Source of the DNA: Ailurus styani
Taxonomy: Eukaryota > Chordata > Mammalia > Carnivora > Ailuridae
Direction: 5' to 3'
Length of the DNA: 64,000 bases
Assembly (NCBI GenBank): GCA_002007465.1
Contig: LNAC01000109.1
Coordinates: 3,191,593 to 3,255,592, forward strand
Of the stretch, positions 40,212 to 52,734 are shown piece after piece. Numbering within the stretch: position 1 is the first letter of the stretch; the number at the start of each line of letters is the position of its first letter. The translations under genes were made by a program, and so were the position numbers. The notes under the pieces were generated by a model, which saw only the letters and a list, made by a program, of their open reading frames with translations, made no database searches and had not been told where the DNA came from.

Positions 40212-40382
40212 GGGGGACAGCGGGGTGACTCAGTTAAGTGTTTCCCTTCGGCTCAGGTCATGATCCTGGGGTTCTGCGATCAAGCCCCACATCAGGTTCT
40301 GAGCGCAGCGGTGAGCCTGCTTCTCTCTCTGCCACTCCTCCTGCTTGTGCTCTCTTGCTCTCTGTCAGATCTTTTAAAGTAA
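40212..40382 (+). mobile_element. CAN-SINE, plus
   Basis: GGGGGACAGCGGGGTGACTC head and CTCTCTGTCAGATCTTTTAA tail; the tail is eroded. Confidence 0.85.
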
Positions 40383-40444
40383 CTTCAGAGCACGGTTTTG
40401 TGATTCTGGGTCTGCTTTGGTTCTGATTCTTGCCCCCGTAAGTG

Positions 40445-40560
40445 TGGGGTGTAAACGCTAATTAGCATCACCTGGCGATTTGTGAAAAGGTAGAATCTGG
40501 GGCCCCATCCCAGATCTAATATGCGTTTTAAAATCTCCAGGTGATTCACGTGTGTTAAGC
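40445..40560 (+). mobile_element. MER5A-like DNA transposon remnant
   Basis: TTAGCATCACCTGGCGATTT, GGGGCCCCATCCCAGATCTA and TCTCCAGGTGATTCACGTGT in MER5A order. Confidence 0.7.
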
Positions 40561-41377
40561 TACACAGGGCTGGGGCGTTTGTATCAATAAGGAATCCTAC
40601 CCCACCCTCTTCCGGCGCCCCACCAAGCAGGTCCGGGTGTGCTGAGTGAGGGAGTAAACGGCAGGAGGTAAGGGGTGGGCTTCCTGGAGCTGGTGATCCC
40701 AGAGCAAATCTTTAAAGATCCAGCAGGTCCTGGCTGGACAAAATGGGAGAGGTGGGTGTGGAGGGAGGAGAGGAAGGGAGAACACTTTCTTATGGAAGAA
40801 TGGAGGGTCTGGATGCCTCTACAGGGCGGGGGGGGGGGGGGAAATGGTCACAGTGTGAAAAGGAGCCACCAAATGCACAGTCCATGTCAAGATGACACAC
40901 ATGGCCTGGAGGCAGAGAAGCAGCCTGGTTCTTTGCTACTGCTGCCCGGTGGGTCCCTTCATCCGTGAGGCACACTGTCCAGAGGCTGAGTGAGTAGAGT
41001 GCATGATGGCCGCCTGGCTCACGCAGCAGGACTAGGGGGTGGGGGGCCAGAGGGCCTGTGCCCGGCTCTACTCCTCACCGAGCCTGTTTCCTCCTACATG
41101 GAGTTCTCCACCCTTCAGGGTTCTTGGGAGGAGTAATGTGGTACTTGGGGTCCAAAGAAGGGACTCCAGACAAGTCTCCCCGAAGTATGTTCCTTGGCCT
41201 TCAGCTCAAGATACGCCATGTGCCAATGGAGAGCCAACAGCTCAGGAGAAATTTTTGCCCCTCCCTTAGCTACCGAGAAATATTGAAAGGGGGGAAGGGG
41301 AGTGTTTTCCCAGAATGGCAGTTTTTACCAGAAATTTTATCTGAGTGACCCATCTGTGTGGGTGGGGGGGGGACTTT

Positions 41378-41506
41378 TTTTTTAAGATTTTATTTGTCAG
41401 CACAAGCAGGGGGAGTGACAGGCTGAGGGAGAAGCAGGCTTCCTACTGAGCAAGGAGCCCGATGCAGGACTCAATCCCAGGACCCTGGAATCATGACCTC
41501 AGGCAC
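41378..41506 (-). mobile_element. CAN-SINE, minus, internally deleted
   Basis: TTTTTTTTAAGATTTTATTT then GAATCATGACCTCAGGCACC; the region between the right arm and the head is lost. Confidence 0.85.
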
Positions 41507-42052
41507 CCTCAAAGGGTGATTCTTGCCCTGTGAATTGCCTTACACTGCCTACCCCCTTCTTAGCTCAAGATGGCCTATATACTTCATGACACCTTTGTCT
41601 TTGGGAATGTCACATACATGAGCAGTTCCTACCTACAAAATTCAATCCGATTTTTCTCCTGTTAATCCATCTCATGTCAACTTGTAATTTGCCCACATGA
41701 GTTTGCACCCTGGGAAGTCATACCGCACCAGGTTGAGCAAATGAGGTCACACAGAAGGGCTTCCAAAGCAGTAACTGCTCGAGAAAGAGGGTAGATGGGT
41801 TCCTTTTGTTTAGGGTTAAGATGACTAGATAAGGAAGCCTCGTCTTCCTCTGCAGGGGTGGGAGTAAGGTGGCGCATGCGCTTGAAGGAAACATGCCTAG
41901 ACATATCTTGTACCTTATGTAAATGTGGTTTGGGGGAGACTTTAGTGCTCTAATGAGGTAAAGGTGATTGTGGGTCGCTCCAGAGGTCACCACCCCATGG
42001 TCCATCTGCGCAGGCGCCAGTCAGGTTTCCCTCAAAAAGGTCTGGGTGGTGG

Positions 42053-42260
42053 GGTGCCTGGATGGCTTAGCTGTTAAGCATCTGCCTTCGGCTCAGGTCA
42101 TGATCCCAGGGTCCTGGGATCGAGCCCCGCATCAAGCCACGCATCAAGCCCCGCATCGAGCCCCACGTTGGGTGGGAACCCTGTTCTCCCTCTCCCACTC
42201 CCCCTGCTTGTGTTCCCTCTCTCACTAGGTCTCTCTGTAAAAAAAAAAAAATCTTAAAAA
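42053..42260 (+). mobile_element. CAN-SINE, plus, with internal tandem duplication
   Basis: GGGGTGCCTGGATGGCTTAG head. The CATCAAGCC / CATCGAGCC segment is repeated in tandem at 42127-42163, an internal expansion. Confidence 0.88.
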
Positions 42261-43387
42261 AAAAAAAAGATCTGGGTGGTCTGGGGCTGTGGGAGGTCTG
42301 GTTAGTGCAGCTGCCATCACCTGAGCAGTGGTTTCAGGTTTCATTTGCCTGAGTTCAGAGATAAGCCGGAAAGAAGAGCAGAAAAGAGTGTAGGGGCCAA
42401 GTGTAAGACAAAGTTGAGTTCAAACAGGTGCACAGTTAATGGGCAGGTCTTGGGGTCTAGCTGGTGACAGAATTCTTAGACCAGCCAGATTTGAGACCTT
42501 TTGGAGGCGAGAGAATTTTCACTCCCCCCCAACCCCCCAACCAGCATGTGTTGGGACAGAAGGGCTCATAAGCTATGACTACTTCCAGGACACGCCAGGG
42601 GGACTGTCCCCGGAACAACCACCATCCGTTATCTACCCTGCCCTCCTGTTTCTGGGGCTTGCAACATCCTGGGAACTCCTCTCATTCAACTTCTGCTGTC
42701 CTCAGCGGGAACAGGAAGTGGCTGTATCTGGTGTGGGGAGGAAGTGTGACGAGAATGTGACCCGGGATGTCAGCCCCAGCCAGTTCCAGACCAGCCTCTG
42801 CTCTGCGCGAAGCTGGCCTCTGGGCAGGGCCGGAGAGACTGCCTCCAGCAGCGAGGGCAGAGGGCCCTGCCTTCTAGACTCTGCTGGAAGTCTGGAGAAA
42901 TGAGGGAGATAGCCCAATGCTAGGGTTGTCCGGATTTCCATTGCTTACAGCCACCTGTTTCCCTGGTGTTTGGGGCAGCTTATCACATCCTATGGAACTC
43001 TGTGGCTCAAAACTTCGCGCGTTTAAAACCTTGCCTTTGTGCTTCCTCGTAGCCAGGGCGGGGGAAGGAGAGGAGGTTGTTAAAAGGGACCAGGTGGGGC
43101 AGGAGGGGTAAAATCACGATCACACAAATACAAAATGAAAATGTGTCCAAGGTCCGGTAACTCCTCCTTTGAGGGAAACCGCACGCAAGATGTTAAAACT
43201 GGTTCAAAGGAGAGTCTGAAGACTTACATAAAGGTAATCAGGAATGCAGAAATGAATTTGCTGATAGATGCAAACTTGGCTTCCTCTAAAGGGTGGAAAT
43301 CAATTCCATCTCCACAGACAGGAATCCTTTGCAATCATTTGCATTACTACAGGCTTTCTACAATATACAGAACTGCGAAATACCTTA

Positions 43388-43592
43388 GGGGTGCCTGGGT
43401 TGCTCAATCAGTTAAGAGGCAACCTTCTGCTTGGGTGGTGATATTGGGGTCCTGGGATCTGAGCCTCGAGTTGGGCTCCCTGCTGAGCAGAGTCTGCTTC
43501 TCCTCCTTCCTCTCCCTCTACCCCTCCTCCTGCCTCCCTGTTTGTGCTCTCTTTCTCTCTCAAATCTTTAAAGACAAAAAAAAAAAAAGGTC
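43388..43592 (+). mobile_element. CAN-SINE, plus
   Basis: GGGGTGCCTGGGTTGCTCAA head and CTCTCAAATCTTTAAAGAC tail. Confidence 0.87.
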
Positions 43593-46523
43593 AAAGACTA
43601 GGCAAGGTAGACTTTTATAGAACCAGATAATCTGGAAGGTTGCTAGAGGTCATCCAGTCATTTTTTTGCCCATGTCCAAGACTCACAGTTTTGCCTGATG
43701 GGTGTTACATTTATCAGGTGTTTTTAGCAAGAGATTCTAAGCAGCTCCTAGGGACTAATGGAAGTTTTTAGGGGGAGGCTGGATACCACCAGAAAGATAA
43801 CTCTGTCTCTCGGGGGCCCTGTTGCCCTCAGCCTTAGGAAACCTGACTTGTCCACACATCACACTGAGCCCTCTCTTGAGCAACTCCGGGTCCCAAATCA
43901 GAATGCCAGAGTATTAATTTACAATGAGAACAACTGGGGCGGAGGGCAGAGGTCGAGTGAGATTGCCTAGTGTTAAACTTCTCGGCTGAATTAGCTGTGA
44001 GTACACATCAGTTATTTCAGACTCGCAGCAAGGGAACCAGCAAAAAGGACAAGCCAGTTCAAAACGTGTTCCAAGGGGCCAGGACTGACATAAGATAATG
44101 CTTTTAGGGGCTTCACTCCTGGGGCTGCAAAGCCATCATGCTTTTGTCGGCTGTGTAGGTCACACCTGGGTCCTGAGCAGGCACTGTTGCCCAGAGATGC
44201 CAAGTGCTGTCTATTAATCAGAAATAATGAGCAAGGCAGCTGTGGCTTCTAATCAGACAATCCCTCCAGAGTGTCAGATGGAGGCCAATTAGCCGAGGCA
44301 CCAAGCAACAAAATTCTGCCTTTCCAAGCAAAACATCAGAAAGTGCTCGAGCCTCTTAACAGAGATGCTGGGCCCCCATGTCTAGCCTTTTCCCAGATTT
44401 ACATTGATCTTTTCTTGTTCCCGGGTGAGCTGGGGCTGGTTCCAGGATCGTGGAACCTTCGGAAGCAGTAAACCCTGGCACCTGGAGTGGAGTCTAAGGA
44501 CTTTCTGGAAAAAAAGATGAAGTTTCTTTGGCCACCATCACTCCCCATTCTGCGGCCAAGAGCCACATTCTTTCTTGGGCCACGTCATTCATTCTTAGTT
44601 GCTAGGGAGCCTTCGGAGGCCTGCGGGTGATTGCACAAACTCCAGCCTTTGAGACATTAGAAAAACAACAACAAAGATCCCCTTCTGGGCAGACGATTTT
44701 GTTAGGGGAGCCAATGCCAGGAATGTGGCAGCTCCTTTCACTCCTAAGAGCACTTTGTGTCGGGCATACCTAACCTGCCCTAATGTGTGTGTGTATGGGT
44801 GGGAGGCATTCTCACATTTTTCAAACCAACCACACAAACAGGTGCACATTCTCTACGCAAGTTCCTTTTTCATTTAACAATAGCTCTTGGCCACCGTTCC
44901 ATTAGCTCCTGTGAATCTTCCTCATTCTTCCTACTAGCGTTCCGAGGTCATTTAAACCAGTCGCCTTCTGCTGGGCAGTTGCTTCCGGTCCTTTGCCACA
45001 TACATTGGTTTAAGTTCAGTCTGCAAGTGGCCGATCCCGTTTCCCTCCTTTCCAGCTCCCCTCAGACATCCTGCTGCAGCCTCAGAACACAGCACACTCA
45101 CTCTCTCCTGCCTAAAAATTTAAAGTCCATGCCTCCCCCCATTCTCCCTCTTGCTGCTGCCCTATTTTGCTTCTTTTCACGACCCAAACTCTTTATTTTT
45201 CCCAAATAAAAATAGTCTTTCTTTTCAGGTTATAAAAAAGGAAACTATTCATTGGGACACACTCAAATGATGCAAGAAGAGTACAAAGAAAGTGAAAATC
45301 ACCTGCTATCCTGCTCGTCAGATGTTAACTGTGTTGGCTAATGTCCTTCCAGGCACGCACGGCCACGGGCAACCTTATGTAAGTAGCCTCATTCCACACA
45401 TGCAGGTTTAGCCTCCTCTGCCCTCCACCCTCCACCCCCTGCCCTGATGTGTGGAACACAAAGGTTGTTCTTGGAGGAGCAGTCTGCACCCCTGGACTGC
45501 ACATCCGCTGATTCTCTGGAAACCACTCCGGTCACCTGTGGTCTCCCCGTGGCAAAACTGGAGGTTTGGGGCATTTCCTGAAGACTGCAAGATATGAGAG
45601 AGCCCGGAACTGGGAGGCAGGTGGTATAGGCACCCCTCCCAGAAGACCACCTTGTTTGGCCTCTCAGAAGTGTCTGTCACCACTGAGCGCCACCTTCGTG
45701 GGACTTTCCTCTTGATTCTCTGCCACCACGCTCACGCCGGGCTCTCCCAGTCCAACCTCCTTTCTGGACACTTCTGTGTCACCTTTGTTCTTCAAAAGTC
45801 AGTGTTCCTCAGCCCTGGATGCACCTCTTATCTTCTGTGGTCTTTCCAGGTGATCTCAGTCTCATTGCCCGTGACTCCCGAATCCCTATCTCTACCCAGA
45901 TGTCTGGATTTGCTCGCCTCCCTACCTCACATCCAACTTGTTGACTGAAACCCCCCTCCCCTTTTCTTGTGTGCTCTACCTCATGGGAAGGCACTCCATG
46001 CACCCAGACTTGCAGGCTGTGTCCTACTTCCTGCCTCTGTGAAGCTTCTCCACCCTGGCCTTGCCTGTGGCTCCCACACTGGTCCCGAACCTGGGCAGCT
46101 CCACCAAGCCTCCTCAGAACTCCAGCTCCTCCTGCTCTCCGAGTTTAGATGTCCTCCCTTTCCTAGAGCCTAGGTTCCAGAATCTTTTGAGCCCAGCCTG
46201 CCACCATTGTTCTGTTTGAGCCTGTAGGTGTGTGTGTGCAGCGGGATTCGGGGGACAATAACTATCGCTGAAGCATTTCACTGAGGAGAAAGGAAGCACT
46301 TAAGAGAATACCTTTTGAGTGTTGAAAGGCTTTTCTAATGCTTCAGACCATTTCATCTGCACCACCCTCCCCGCCCCCACCACGCCCCAATGAGGCCAGT
46401 CATATGGGGCTGCTCAAGTCTGGACTTAGACACGACCAGCTCTGCCAGTTGCTAGCTCTGTGGCCTTAGACACATCACTTAAACTGTCTCAGTGTCCCTG
46501 TCTTTAAAATGAGGATAACAAGG

Positions 46524-46622
46524 GGGCGCCTGGCTGGCTCATTCAGTATAGTGTGTGACTCCTGATCTCAGGGTTGTGAGTTCAAGCCCCACATGGGGCG
46601 TGGAGGCTACTTAAAAAAAATG
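46524..46622 (+). mobile_element. Short tRNA-like CAN-SINE, plus
   Basis: GGGGCGCCTGGCTGGCTCAT ... GTGAGTTCAAGCCCCACATG ... CTACTTAAAAAAAA. Confidence 0.87.
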
Positions 46623-47020
46623 GGGAGGACATTAGTACCTGCTTCATTGAGAGGATTTACTGTGAGGTGATGCATGTCAGGAGCTTGGCATATACTAGGT
46701 GCTTTAGAAATGTAATAAGTGGTTTTGGCTGAGAATGCTGAGATTCGGAGAGAAGGGAAACGTCCCCCTTCTAAGCTGTAGCCACTGCAGCCACCTAGAG
46801 TAAATCACAGCTAGAAAGTCACCCTTCAGTTCTAGAAAGAGGCCTAGCATCATGGGGAGAACCTGACTTTGGTGCCTTCCCAGACTCAAGGCGTATATCC
46901 TCAAAGTCATGTCCTGAGTCATGAAGAGTCCTGGCCTGGAGTCTCAGAAGAGGAGGACCCGCCACAGGCACTCCTTTCCCTGCTTCACCGACTTTGGGTG
47001 AATTAGTCCTCCTCTCTGGG

Positions 47021-47264
47021 CCTCAGCTTCCTTTTCTTTTCTTTTCTTTTTTTTTTAATTTTTATTTTTTTTAAAAGATTTTATTTATTTATTTGACACA
47101 GAGAGAGAGAGATTACAAATAGGCAGAGAGAGGAGGAAGCAGGCTCCCTGTGGAGCAGAGAGCCCAATGCGGGCCTCGATCCCAGGACCCTGAGATCATG
47201 ACCTGAGCCGAAGGCAGAGGCTTTAACCCACTGAGCCACCTAGGCCCCCTCAGCTTCCTTTTCT
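47021..47264 (-). mobile_element. CAN-SINE (mustelid type), minus, with 17-bp target-site duplication
   Basis: CCTCAGCTTCCTTTTCT flanks the element at 47021-47037 and 47248-47264. The body has ATTACAAATAGGCAGAGAG and ends CCACCTAGGCCCC. Confidence 0.94.
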
Positions 47265-47529
47265 ATAAAATAAAGTTTTGAACTGAGTGATGGGGGGGCG
47301 GTGGGAGGAGGTATCTCTTCCTTAAATCGCTGATGAATTACGAGTGACATTAAATTATGTAAAGATACTCAACTTCAGTCCAAGATTCAGAGAACTCTGA
47401 AACCCCTGAAACTATGTGCAAGATTGTACATGTGACCTGTATGTACACGTGTGTGAGCATTTCTATCTGAGCATATTTTGGGAATAGCTTTCTTTAGCTC
47501 TGTAAAGGAGGTCTGTGATCCCAGAAGAA

Positions 47530-48445
47530 TAGTCACCAACCTGGTTCAGGCCTTCTATCTGGACTTTAGCAACAGCCTCCAAACTGGTCTCTCCACTCCT
47601 TTCTCTCTCCTTTAGACCTATCCTCCACCTGCCACACAGGGTATCCTTCTAAAGTGCAATGCCGGCTGTCATTCCCTAGCTTGAATCTTTCTATGGGCTC
47701 CAGTTGCCTAAATTCCTTGCATGGGCATTTAAAGACAATCATGATCTTACCCAACCTGCTCCCCACACTCATATCCTGCCGCATTTTAATCTATTTTCTT
47801 TGTCTTCAGCCCCTCCATGTTCCCTCCTGCCCTGGCCACGGGGAACGTTTCACTGCTTCCTGAATGCATCAAGCACTTTCACATTTCTCTTCCTTTGCAG
47901 GAACTTCCCTGTACTCCATCTGACAAACCCCTGTATGTGCTTTAAAATCCAGCTCAGGGGGCGCCTGGGTGGCTCAGTGGGTTAAAGCCGCTGCCTTCGG
48001 CTCAGGTCATGATCCCAGGGTCCTGGGATCGAGGCCCACATCGGGCTCTCTGCTCAGCGGGGAGCCTGCTTCCTCCTCTCTCCTCTCTCTCTGCCTGCCT
48101 CTCTGCCTACTTGTAATCTCTCTCTCTGTGTCAAATGAATAAATAAAATCTTTAAAAAAAAAAATCCAGCTCAGGCATCTGACCCCTTTGTGATGTCTCC
48201 CTGACACCTCCCCCAAATTAACCACACCCTCTGTGCTCCAACTCTTATGCTTAAACTCACGTTTATCCCACTGTACTGTAATTAGGTGTTCGAGTGTCTG
48301 TCTCCCCAAGTAGATATGAACCTCTCCCAGGAGAGAAACCAAGTTTCTGACTCACATTTTAATCCCCATTACCCAGCACAGGGCCTGGCACCACATATGT
48401 ACGGTAAAGACGATCTAAAACGAGTCAATAAGTTAATGAAGTAAG
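47530..48445 (+). repeat. Ancient LINE-2 fragment split by a young SINE
   Basis: L2 phrases run from CAACAGCCTCCAAACTGGTC through ATGATCTTACCCAACCTGCT to CACAGGGCCTGGCACCACAT, ending just before the DTX2 promoter. The SINE at 47959-48160 interrupts it. Confidence 0.65.
47944..48175 (+). mobile_element. CAN-SINE (mustelid type), plus, with 15-bp target-site duplication
   Basis: AAAATCCAGCTCAGG occurs at 47944-47958 and 48161-48175. The full-length SINE between them starts GGCGCCTGGGTGGCTCAGTG. It lies about 350 bases upstream of the DTX2 GC boxes. Confidence 0.95.
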
Positions 48446-48479
48446 TCAGTGAGTGAGCAGACTAAGAAGAAAGTATAGA

Positions 48480-49220
48480 TACACCTGAACAGGTGCGTGT
48501 GGGGTTGGGTCCCGCCCCGCCCCGCCCCCAACCTACGGAACTACATTTCCCAGAAGGCCCCGCGTCCTGGGCATGCGCACTGGAGCGCTAGGAAGCTGCG
48601 ACGCCGAGTTTCACTCTGGCTACCTCCTCAGAGTCGGAGCTTCAGTCGGAGCCGTGCTCAGGCCGAACCCGAGCTGTAGCCCGAGCGCGACGGTGCCCTC
48701 AGCCTGCCCCCTCGCCTTCCTCAGCTTCGGTGAGATGGGCGGGCGGGCCACCTGCCTGTCGCCAGGGCCGGGGTCCCGGGGACGCGGGGGAGACCGAGCC
48801 GCGCTGGGACCGGAAGGGGGCGGGCGTGGGAATGAGGGAGGGCTGGGCCGGGCCGGCTAAGAGCCCCGGGGAGATTGGGAGGACTGACCGCAGGCCTGGG
48901 GCACCGGGAGGCGGGAGCTGAGGAAATCGGACGCGCTGGCAGCTTGGGATAGGACTGGGTGCGAGGGCGAACGCCGGGTGGAAGCCGAAGGGCTAGCAGG
49001 GGGAGGGGCGCAGACCCTGGGAGTTTGGCGCGGTCGCGAGGAGGGTACGCCTTCCCACAGGACGGGGACGAGGCGGTGGGGATATTGCCACCGGGCTCCG
49101 TGGTTCCGGCTGTGGGTCCGGCTGTGGGTCCTGCTGGGCTCTGCCTTTCGGTGGACGACTCGCCGGAGCCCGGGGCTGTACTTTGGAAGAGTTTCCCCCC
49201 TAACTGCTTCCCTCGCCTCA
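48480..49220 (+). promoter_or_regulatory. DTX2: DTX2 CpG-island promoter and first non-coding exon
   Basis: A CpG-dense block at the expected DTX2 5' end. Tandem GC boxes (CCCGCCCCGCCCCGCCCCC) at about 48511-48529 are followed by ACTACATTTCCCAGAAGG at 48540-48557, a near match to the ZNF143/THAP11 promoter element, and GCATGCGCAC at 48571-48580, an NRF1-like site. The absence of a TATA box and these motifs suit a housekeeping-type promoter. A donor CG|GTGAGA at 48730 would end a non-coding exon 1 of roughly 150 bases. CpG density continues to about 49.2 kb. Exact transcription starts cannot be read from sequence. Confidence 0.8.
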
Positions 49221-52029
49221 AGTAGGAGTCGCCCTCCAGGAAACTCCTGTTTCTTGGGGCCGTGGGTTACTTTTGAGGGGTGCATAATGTATGTTGAAGA
49301 GGATTTAGAGGACGCTCTTTTCTGAAGCTGTCCTCTCGTCCACTCCCCCCCCCCAACTCCCCTCAAGCCAGCTGCTCGCCTCCACACTGGTTCCACTTCC
49401 CTAAGTGCCAGTAACAATGGAAATAGTGTGTGCACAGGCACTTGGACCGTTAAGAATTAACTCAGACTATTTCTGCCTGCCATCCTAACTCGTTTACAGT
49501 TCTATAAGGTGGACTTACTGGTAGCCAAAATCAGGCTTTATATCATCATGCTAACTATAACTAGGCCTCTTGTTATTAGCTGTGTGACTTTGGCCAAACT
49601 TTTACCCTCTTTGGTGTGCTCATTTTCTTGGATACTTACGCTGCAGACTGGCGTATGAAGTCCGTTCAGGCCTTCCCATGAAAGAGCGGAGGTGTTTGTT
49701 TTTTCCACCATCCCCTTGATTATTGAGCGGGTAGAGGGAGACTGTTGCACCTTCTGCACTGCCCAGGCTGTTGGAAAATAAATCTGGTGGTTTCCAGTCC
49801 CCAGCTGCAGCGCACAGACCCAACATCTGTGCATTCGTTTTCACTGACTGCTGTTTCTCAATTTAAAACCTGATCATCTCTTTCCTTGTTGGCAAAGGTG
49901 CCCTGGAATTTGTGTTGCTGAGTCAGCAAGGCTTTCCGATTTGCTCAGTTTTTGTTGTTTGCGTTTTATATCAAGATGGGAACTCAAACAAGTCCTTCCT
50001 CCTAAGGATCTAGTGTCTCCGTCAAGAAGAGACAGTTTGTGCCAGCTCTCCAGAGAGAAAGGGTAAGAGCCACAGGGACTTCTCATTGCTGTCTTCTGGA
50101 TCTGGCTTTCAGTAGAGAAGGTGGAGACCGGGGAGGGTGGAATTTGAGGTCTCCAGGATGAAAGTCAGCCTTGGGAGTCCATTGTTGATTGCCAACTGTC
50201 TCAAATAAAGTCAAGTGCTTTCTTGCCAAGGACTTCTCCTGTTTAACCAGTCTTAGAGGATGCTTTCCACTTAAGGCCTGCTTTACGGGGTGAAGGACAC
50301 AAGTCATGATTTCTGCATCTGAACCGGAAATTTGTATTTCTTTTGTTGCACAAACAAACCTGGGTGCTTTCTTGTGTTAAGCACTTTGCTCAGTGGTGGG
50401 ACTCTGTCATCTTGGAGCTCATCATTTGGTGGAACAGACAGACAGACCATAGACAGTGGCAAGGTGTTGTCAGTGTGCTATATGTTGAGGCAGGAGGAAT
50501 CACAGGGCAGAGCCCCAGCCCCCAGCCCCCTAACCCCATTTGTCCAGGAAGGGATAGAAAGGAAGGTCAGCAAGCTTCCAGAAGAGGATAACTAAGTTGA
50601 GTTGTGAAGGGGTAGGACTTGAAAAGGAGGGGAGAAGCCGGGCAGAGGAGTTGGCATCTACAGGTCTGAAAGTTACCTGGTGCGCCTGGGCCACTGGAAG
50701 TAGCTCCATGTGGCTAGAGCAACAAGGGATGGGTGTGGGGTAGAGGAGGCTGGTGAGGTAGGCAGAGGGCTGAGTGTGGAGGGTTTCGTGGGCCATGCCA
50801 AAGCTCCGGGGAGCAGGATTTTAGCAGAAGAATTCCATGAGGGCATTTTAAGCTAGCACAAGGCTGGAAAGTATGGGATGGATTATGCTCTTTGTGACTG
50901 TTTCCTTACACCATGCCAGCTTCTGATAGAGGGGGATTACACGTGAGATTTTGCCCTCAATTTGCTCATAGCCTCCTTCAAGAGAGAGAATGAACGTAGA
51001 GAACCGTACAGGGTAGACAGGGGCTGTGGAAGTTGATAAGAGGGTGTTTTCTTTCAGTTGGGCACCTTGAGGCATCATGGAGGTGCTATTTAAACTGGGT
51101 CTTGAAAGTACGGGTAGGATGAGGATGTGTGGGCAGGTGGGTGGGATTCTGCATGGAGCCGAGGCATGGAGGTGGGGAGACTGGTTGTATATGGGGGGAG
51201 CAGTTGTCACTTAAACTCTTGGGACTGGGTTAGGGAAGGGGAGGTGTAGACCAAAAGAGAGTACTAGAGGCAAGTGCGCTAGCAAATACTGGTGATAGGG
51301 AGGGACCAAATCATGATGGGCTTTCAGCGTCAACCCAAGGAACCTGGAATGTGTTCCCGGAGTATACTTCGGGAGGCTCAGTCTTGCACGTGGCTCTCAG
51401 GTGGACCAGGAAGGACAGAGCTGGAGAAGCCAGTTGGAAGAGAATACTTACCAGGGTGAGACACACGAAGGTCCCAAGCAGAGGCTGGCAGCAGGGGCTG
51501 AGGAGGTGAGGAGGGTGGAGTAAGCAAGCCATGGCAGCTGCAGTGCTGTGGGGGAAAGGTGGTGAGGAGCTAGAAACCCAGGTTTTTCTCCTAACTACCT
51601 GGGGCCAGGGAATCCGGGGAGGGAGGAAGCAGAATTAGGAAGGAAGGTCAGTCTGGCTTCAGACACATGGAAGGTGCCCAAGAGACCAACAGGAATTAGG
51701 GCCTGGGTCCCACAGAAACCATGTGCCTGGGCTAGTGCTTGGCATTGGGGTAAAATGTGTTTGTTTTACTGTTTACCTCGGGTAAACACAGAGCTAGGTT
51801 ACTACACACTCATCACCGTTCACGTGTGGCTTGCTTTTATTTATTTCCTAAGTGATTTTTAATGAATGTAGTAAGCTCTTGCATTCCATTGACCTAAAAC
51901 AAAAGCTTGAAAGTATACGTGTAATCCTTTGATCTTTCTCCCCATCCTGAAATAACCATTATCCCCTCGCTTTCATGTAGTTTTATCGTACCTGTGTGTT
52001 TCTAAGGAAAGTAAAAAAAAAAAAATTAA

Positions 52030-52700
52030 AAAAAAAATATATATATATTGCTAAGATTTATCCGTATTATTGCATGTCGTCTGGTTCATTTGTTTTCACT
52101 GCTGAATAATCCGTGGAGTGAACACACCACAGTTCATGCATCTAATCTTCTACTGATGGGCACGTAGTTGTTTCCAGATTTCTGCTGTTGCAAATGTGCT
52201 GCTCTGGACATTTCCACTCACATCTGTAGTACATGTGCGAAAGGTTTTCTTGAATATGAACTTAGGGGTGATATTTTGCTGGGTTATAGGGTAAATAAAG
52301 GCACCTCTTTCATAGATAGAGTCAGACTGTTTTCTCTAGTGGCTGTAGCAGTGTATGGGTTGCTCCACATTCTGGCCATCACTCAGTACAGCCCGACTTT
52401 ATTTTTCCCGACTGAATGGGTATAAAACGGGATCATGGGGATTGTGATTTCCGTGTTCCTGACTCTGACATGGCTGGCTCTGTTGGCATATGTGTTTCCT
52501 GTGAAATATTTGTTCATGATTTTTGCCAACATTTTATTGTTTACCGGTTGTAAGAGTTCTTTATAGATTCTTGATTTTGATCCTTTTGTTCATATTGTGA
52601 ATATTTTCTTCCAACGTGTACTCTTTCTACTTTAAGCCATCTTTTGTTGAAGCATTCTTAATTTGAACATAGTGAAATTTTGTTGTTGTTTTCTTTTGTA
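52030..52700 (-). mobile_element. LINE-1 fragment, minus, decayed
   Basis: GTTGTTTCCAGATTTCTGCTG and TGCATCTAATCTTCTACTGA are reversed L1 ORF2 3' phrases; GATTCTTGATTTTGATCCTT follows in the expected order. Confidence 0.7.
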
Positions 52701-52734
52701 GTCAGTGTTCTATGTCTTGTTTATTTTTAAAAAA

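Larger units (their letters stand above)
39230..48440. other. Intergenic between ZP3 and DTX2
   Basis: No exon recognised. Apart from the listed SINEs it holds a MER5A-like remnant (40445-40560), a G-run (40828-40840), a MIR-like tract (46425-46515) and the L2 at 47530-48445. About 43.7-46.5 kb is largely repeat-free, unique sequence. Confidence 0.55.

Noticed and set aside
42439..42903. Plus-strand open frame of 154 codons between ZP3 and DTX2
   Set aside because: No recognisable domain, no promoter or splice context, composition typical of chance open frames in GC-rich DNA.
48573..48860. Possible coding start in DTX2 exon 1 (MRTGALGSCDAEF...)
   Set aside because: The frame runs past the exon 1 donor into intron and has no homology to deltex; the conserved DTX2 start is at 61256.
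52168..52425. Plus-strand open frame of 85 codons
   Set aside because: It lies antisense in a decayed minus-strand LINE-1 fragment.
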